Source: Takashimella koratensis
Lineage: Eukaryota; Basidiomycota; Tremellomycetes; Trichosporonales; Tetragoniomycetaceae
Assembly: GCA_003116875.1 (NCBI GenBank)
Contig: BCKT01000006.1
Coordinates: 1 to 64,000, forward strand
Reading direction: 5' to 3'
Length of the DNA stretch: 64,000 nucleotides
The notes beneath the pieces are model-generated. The model did not search any database. It had not been told where the DNA came from and was given only the letters and a program-made list of their open reading frames with translations. The translations under genes and the position numbers were made by a program. Below, in pieces: positions 59,057 through 64,000 of the stretch; position 1 is the first letter of the stretch, and every line of letters begins with the position of its first letter.

Positions 59057-60400
59057 ATGAGCGCATTTGGGCCATTCAATGCAGCTGATCTTTTCAACGT
59101 CGAGGGATGGGTCGGAGTCGGTGAGTAAGCTTTGTCCACCACTTCAACGCGCCTCACAAGCTGACCACCTGCAGTGACCGGCGGAGGGACCGGTATTGGA
59201 ATCAGCAAGTCGACTTTCCTTGTCTCAATCCCTCCCCATCTCCCCATGACGGTGGCTGACGTCTACTTTGCCTTTCTCCTCCCACCCTAGTGGCCGCAAA
59301 GGCACTCGCTGCCAACGGTTGTAAAGTTTATATTACAGGTCGGCGACTCAACGTCCTCGAAGACACGATCAAGCAAGTTTGCAACCCTGAGCTCCTCGGC
59401 AACAATGGGGGTCAGATTATCGCTCTGCAGATGGACGTCACGGACAAGGAGAGCATCCGTCGAGGAGCAGCAGAGATCGAGGCCAAAGAGGGATTTGTGA
59501 ATGTGTGAGTCACCGTCTTGTTTCTCACGATCGGTCGTCATCCTGTCCGACGACAATCGAAGGAGTGGGGCCGGTGAAGTAGACGCCTAACCTCGTCGCA
59601 GGCTTGTGAACAACGCCGGGGTCTGCATCAACCGTGTCGACTTGTCCACCCGCGAGCAGAGCGACGAGGCGCTCCGTGACGCTCTCTTTAACGATGATCC
59701 CGAGCTTTGGCACCAGAGTGAGTGTGAACCCTCCATAACCACCTCAAACGATGAGCTGACAGAATGTCCAGCGTTCCAAACCAATGTCACAGCAAACTAC
59801 TTTGTCGCCTCCGCCTTCATCCACCTCCTGATGCGAGCAAAGACCGGTCCGTCTGGTCACGCTGGTAATATCATCAACATATCGTCGTTGAGTGGGCTCA
59901 CGCGTCGGAGCCAAAACGGACAGTTCTCGTACAATGTGAGCATTTCCAATACCAGTACAGTTTCTTGATCTCGATGCTGAACCACGTACGTAGGCTAGCA
60001 AAGCCGCGAACGCGCACCTGACCCGTCTCATGTGTCACGAGTTTTCACACCCAAACGTGATGGTTAGGGTAAACACCATCAGCCCCGGGTACGCTACATT
60101 GTTCCAGTTACCCCAGTCCTCGCTGACCATCTAACTCGGCAGGTGGTTCCCCTCGGCGATGGGTGGCGGGGACGCTGAGTCCCACCTTACTGGTAAGGGA
60201 GTCAGGGAGCGCATGATGGTTCCCGCAGACAGGTATGGGTGGGAAACGGAGATGGCCAAGGCTGTTCTCGGGATGGCTACCAAGTGAGTAGAGTATCCAG
60301 CCTGTGTGGGATTGAGCGCCTGCTGACGACGGGAAACAGCGAATACGTGTGGGGAGCCGAGCTGCTTATCGACGGGGGCTTGTTGATGGCTGCCCCATGA
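59057..60400 (+). CDS. Short-chain dehydrogenase/reductase 4 (paralog of 39945)
   Basis: NAD(P)-dependent SDR. Start SAFGPFNAADLFNVEGWVGV, cofactor loop VTGGGTGIGI, AAKALAANGCKVYITGRRLNVLEDT, DVTDKESIRRGA, LVNNAGVCINR, NVTANYFVASAFIHLLMRAKTG, the active-site block ISSLSGLTRRSQNGQFSYN-ASKAANAHLTR (Ser, Tyr and Lys present), VRVNTISPG-WFPSAMGGGDAESHLTGKG, ADRYGWETEMAKAVLGMATNEYVWGAELLIDGG and the end LLMAAP at 60400. It matches the SDR at 39945 along its whole length; most substitutions are outside the catalytic and cofactor blocks. Intron positions look the same in both, supporting duplication. The pairing with the P450 at 58257 suggests oxidation of the P450 product. Confidence 0.9.
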
Positions 60401-60547
60401 TGATGCTGGTGGGTGTTCGGTACCAGGCTCAAGTCTCGTTGTCGCCAGATGACGAATGCATGGCGAATTGAATAGGGTATCAGCATCTCAGTGTCCGTTC
60501 TCGTATTATATGCTTCTCCTGCCGTGCCAGCGACGTTGACATCGATG

Positions 60548-62166
60548 CTAAGACGAAAGGCAGGAAAGTGTTATTTCGCTAGCATCAACCACGGTACCGG
60601 AGTACACCGCCAGCTGTTGACCAGGCGCCAAGCTGGGGCACGTCGTAATGGACGAGCTGTACTCCATCTGGATCTGCGGCTTGCCAGCAGCCAAGAAAGA
60701 GTCAAACCAGTTACACTGGTTGTAGATGTGCTGGCAGCGCTCAAATATCAGTCCAAGGTACCACTGGTGAAGGAAGATTCCACTCACGCAATCCTCAATG
60801 ACGTTGAAGTCGAACGCTTCAACTAGTTGTGACTGAAACTCGGTCGCGCTACCGTCGTCGTTGACGAGTAGTCCAGGGTTGTTCTTCAGTGCGATACCCA
60901 TACCGTAACCGTGAATCGTGTCGGATAGCCATCTGGGGTCATGTGTTAGTGAGACAGGTGCATGCCGACTTGATTGACATAGACTGACAAGAGATAGTTG
61001 ACCTCGTCTTGCGCACTGATGTTGAACGAGTTGGTAGCTTGCCACTGTAAAGGGCGAGTCGTCAGCACCACTCCACATGACAGGCTCCCATCCTTTTCCA
61101 CGACTCACCGCATCGACATCATCCGGGTCCATGGCGTCGCAGCCGTTAGATGCGGCCAGACTAATTCGCGATTCCTGGATCGTCTTGATACTAGCTAAGC
61201 ACGATGCGTCGTGGATGTCGAGTTACCAGCTGTCCCACGCTTCGAGCTCGTTGTTGGTTGCTCCATCCCCGGTACACGTCCCAGTGCTGTCTGTGGTCAC
61301 ACCAGAACCACAGTAGCACGTCGGGTCAAATATGAACTGTGGATAGTCCTTATTAATGACAGGAGACATTGGATGAGAGGAGAGCCTGTAGGCTTACAGG
61401 TACGGCTGCCATACTCCAGCAGGGAAGTAGCAGACCACCTTCTTTCCAGCAGCTGGGGATTCATTAGCAATGATTTCACGTGGGTCAGGTTTCGATGCGG
61501 TTAGAGTCGAGAGCTTACCATGATAGGTTGCGCTGGGGTCGGGAGTCAGCTTTGGAGTACATTTGCGCCTGAGTTGAACTTGACTCACATCTCATCGGCA
61601 GTCACACCCTGGTCGAGGTCATATACCGCTGCGTCGATGGTGATGCCCGTGTCGGTAGTGATAGACGGGACGTCGATATTGTCGTTATCATAATCAACAA
61701 GGAATGTGGTAGAGAGGTCGGGCTGGAACCAGGTACCTGAAGAGCTGGACCCGCTAGTTGAAACTGGGGAGAGGGGGGACGTCGTTGAGGGAGACGACTC
61801 GCCTCCGGAGGAAAAGCTGGAAGCCAGAAATGACGTGGAGCTCATGGATGACGGCGAGGTGGAGACGGTTTCAGACACGGCATCGTTGTTGGAACCAATG
61901 CCCGTGCTGCTGGGGCTGGGGCTTGCGCTAGCACTTGTGTTGACACTGCTTGCACTGACACTGGTACCAGTTGGTATATGACCTGAACCAGGAGCCAGTA
62001 GGCCAAGCTGACCCGAAGAAATGGCCAGAGTGGGTCGTGTTTCGACGAGAACACCCCTGCATGCAAGGGTCAGCGGGACGAAAGGGTAGGCATGGGCTGG
62101 ATCACTTACAGGAGCTGCAAGGGCGCGCAGCGAGACAATGATGAGCCAGCAGTGGATGACAAGCAT
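60548..62166 (-). CDS. Secreted GH114-type glycoside hydrolase (endo-alpha-1,4-polygalactosaminidase-like)
   Basis: Extracellular enzyme of the GH114 family, which hydrolyses alpha-1,4-linked galactosamine polymers. The signal peptide LVIHCWLIIVSLRALAAP is followed after a first intron by a Ser/Thr-rich, probably O-glycosylated spacer of about 100 residues (VSASSVNTSASASPSPSSTG and on). Then a TIM-barrel domain: GKKVVCYFPAGVWQPY, DYPQF, IKTIQESRISLAASNGCDAMDPDDVD with the acidic catalytic Asp cluster, WLSDTIHGYGMGIALKNNPGLL, VEAFDFNVIEDC and GKPQIQMEYSSS. Ends at 60548. Around ten short introns, so some exon edges between 61130 and 61560 are tentative. It could act on the fungal cell wall or capsule-like galactosamine polymers. 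It is convergent with the SDR, 147 bp away. Confidence 0.82.
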
Positions 62167-62953
62167 GCTGATAGGTAGTTGGACAGGTACAGAGAGGTAA
62201 AGAAAGTCTGCCCAGCGAGACTTATCGGGCGGTGTGAATTGGATCGGGGAGTGGGTGAGATTGGGAATGGCCAGAGTTAGAGGCCGAAGATATCGGCTTA
62301 TATGTATCGCTCATGTCGGTCACTTGAGACGGTAAAGAGACGAGGTCGAGCAGCTGCCCAAACAATCAGGGGCAAGCGTGTCAGTCTCGGGAAGCTCGCT
62401 CCTTTCTCCTCCCTTGTGCAAGTGTGGTCCAAGGAGGGTGATAACGCTGAGAATAGCTGTGGTTTCCATGCCTTTGATACCCGCTGTGCCTTGCGAGACA
62501 TGCATTCTTCACCTTTTGGATCAGGAGAAGACGGAGAAGCATGTTGAGTGTGAGGAGTCAGTTAGGACATTGAGAAGCCAGTAGAGCGGGGAAAGGCATC
62601 TTTGTCGCCAGGTTACGATGCCGAGCTAGTGGTGAGGTGCCGAGATAAGGTCGTGACTGTCACCTGTTGTGAGGAGAAAGCACAGAGAGATGGAGACAAA
62701 ACAAGTCGCGCGCACGTTTGAGGCCCTGAGACAAGCATATCTGCGATTAGCTGCGGGTTACGTACGCGCGAGTAAAACAAATGACGTGTGCTTTTGGAGA
62801 TGCGGCTGATAAGAGCCCTCTGCTGTGCACGGACAATGGGATTGTACGCGTCTCACTCGGCCCTTTACCCTCCTCGTCCTCCTCACCACCACCACCACCA
62901 CCACCACCACCACCTCCCACCCCGGCCCCTCGCCCCTCCCCTCCCCTCCCACC
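62167..62953. promoter_or_regulatory. Divergent promoter of the GH114 gene and PER1
   Basis: A 787-bp region. A CATATAAG element on the minus strand near 62300 may serve the glycosidase. A CACCACCAC trinucleotide run (about 62886-62915) and a C/T-rich leader (62916-62953) precede the PER1 start, as often seen before highly expressed fungal genes. Confidence 0.5.
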
Positions 62954-64000
62954 ATGAGCCGCCTCTCTTCCCCCCGTACCTCCCTCCTCCTCCTCGCCTC
63001 CCTCCTTCTCGCACTCGCCCTCCTCGCTTCCCCCGTCGCCGCATCCTCTGGCGACCGCAACCCCACTTTCCAACACTGTCTCAAGGGCTGTACCGTCTCC
63101 AACTGCCAAGGGGGCGACATCACTCAGCTCCCCTTCTACCTCCAGATCCTCGGTTGGACATGCGCAGAGGACTGCGCTTACCACTGCTCCCACTCCTTTA
63201 CCGATAACATTCGACCGGGCTCCAAATTTCACCAATTTTACGGCAAATGGGCATTCTATCGATTCTTCGGTATTCAAGAGCCGTTCTCGGTTCTCATGAG
63301 CATCGGAAACCTCTGGGTTCATTACCGCGGTCTGCGAGAGCTCAGCAGGAGAGTGAGGAGTGAGAACAAGCTTCGCAACTGGCTTGTCGCGTTTGCTGTT
63401 GTGCAGATCAATACATGGGTCTGGAGTGCCGTCTTCCACTCACGCGGTGAGTTCTAATCTTCTAATCTCCCACAATCCATTGCCATGCTGCGCAATCAAA
63501 GTCACCCCTTTCATCGAGTCTGATCTGACCTTGTTTCCAACCTTGTCCAAACCTCATTGTCCCACACGCTATCTTCCCTGCTTCATCACCGCACGGGCCA
63601 TCTTACTCGCATTTCATGCATTATACGACAGACACTCCAACCACTGAGCGCCTCGACTACTTCTCTGCAACCGTCACCATCGCCTACTCCCTTCTATACG
63701 CGTTTCTCCGCGTTTTCCTCCTTCAAACCCCGACCGCCCGCTCTCGTCTCGCAGTCCCGACCGCCGCCATTGTTGGCCTCCTCGTCGTCGGCCACTTCAC
63801 CTATGTCTTATCCTTCCCGCGTCACTCGTTCCCTTATGGCTATCACAACGCGTTCAACATCGTTCTCGGCTTGGTCCACAACTTTATCTGGGCCGGGTGG
63901 TCCATCAGTTTCATCACGCGGCTCCCGTCCACTAGGATCGCTGGCTACGAGATCGGATTCCCGGCTCCATACCCTCCGCGAGACCCGCTCACCGTCCGCC
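62954..64000 (+). CDS. PER1: PER1/PGAP3-like GPI-lipid remodelling protein (partial, runs off the window)
   Basis: ER membrane protein that removes the sn-2 acyl chain of GPI anchors before their lipid is remodelled. The signal sequence SRLSSPRTSLLLLASLLLAL is followed by the lumenal Cys-rich start SSGDRNPTFQHCLKGCTVSNC and LGWTCAEDCAYHCSH, with paired Cys, then KFHQFYGKWAFYRFFGIQEPFSVLMSIGNLWVHYRG, WVWSAVFHSRDTPTTERLDYFSA (spliced over the intron at 63448 or nearby, carrying the conserved His and Asp), and the multi-TM core LYAFLRVFLL, HNAFNIVLGLVHNFIWAGW. The window ends inside the gene near its end. The ATG at 62954 is chosen because it begins the signal peptide and lies after the C/T-rich leader; the upstream frame from 62825 is a His/Thr-repeat artefact. 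Confidence 0.92.

Noticed and set aside
62788..63207. His-rich open frame and upstream start for PER1
   Set aside because: These frames come from the CAC/ACC repeat; the Met at 62954 directly begins a signal peptide that fits the PER1 family.

Overview
The window starts at a chromosome end. Bases 1-54 are C-rich telomere repeats, which read TTAGGGGG-type on the other strand. This repeat, the intron-dense genes and the closest recognisable protein families (TOR-like kinase, CSC1 channel, PER1) point to a basidiomycete yeast of the Tremellomycetes, close to Cryptococcus in the broad sense. The species cannot be named from the sequence. Almost every gene is split by GT-AG introns of about 30-60 nt. 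Many are only 31-36 nt, with a CTGAY or CTAAC branch point a few bases before the acceptor, so every gene model below was joined by hand across introns.

Layout. 0.76-10.9 kb: five minus-strand genes, namely an SDR, a Zn2Cys6 regulator, an ACS-family MFS permease, a second Zn2Cys6 regulator and a second SDR. 11.1-19.3 kb: a polyol-type zinc dehydrogenase, a divergent MFS permease/TauD dioxygenase pair that looks like a sulfonate-use module, an HpcH/HpaI aldolase, and a small Ser/Thr-rich single-pass membrane protein. 19.7-30.1 kb: a CAP/PR-1 secreted protein, a short TOR-like PIKK kinase with a divergent FRB segment, and a CSC1/OSCA channel. 30.1-32.4 kb: an AT-rich gene-free block with MITE-like inverted repeats. 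It ends in a T23 run and a 130-bp G-rich tract, exactly where a Zn2Cys6 regulator gene is cut off inside its zinc cluster.

33.1-60.4 kb: a dense run of carbohydrate and secondary-metabolism genes. These are an aldo-keto reductase, two convergent transaldolase paralogs, a DFR-like reductase, an SDR, a Gfo/Idh/MocA dehydrogenase, a second aldo-keto reductase, a second polyol dehydrogenase, a Zn2Cys6 regulator, a PhyH-type dioxygenase, a sugar transporter, a cytochrome P450 and a third SDR closely related to the one at 39.9 kb. 60.5-64 kb: a GH114-type secreted glycosidase and the start of PER1, a GPI-lipid remodelling gene that is probably the first clearly housekeeping locus inward from the telomere.

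As a whole this is a subtelomeric nutrient-use region. Inducible permeases, redox enzymes and local Zn2Cys6 regulators sit together, often as divergent pairs sharing a promoter, and several carry a TATA-like box 30-90 bp before the start codon. The substrates of the enzymes are inferred only at family level. The most unusual items are the truncated TOR-like kinase, a gene with seven introns of 31 or 32 nt, the regulator cut at a homopolymer junction, and the paired SDR and transaldolase paralogs inside the 33-60 kb cluster.
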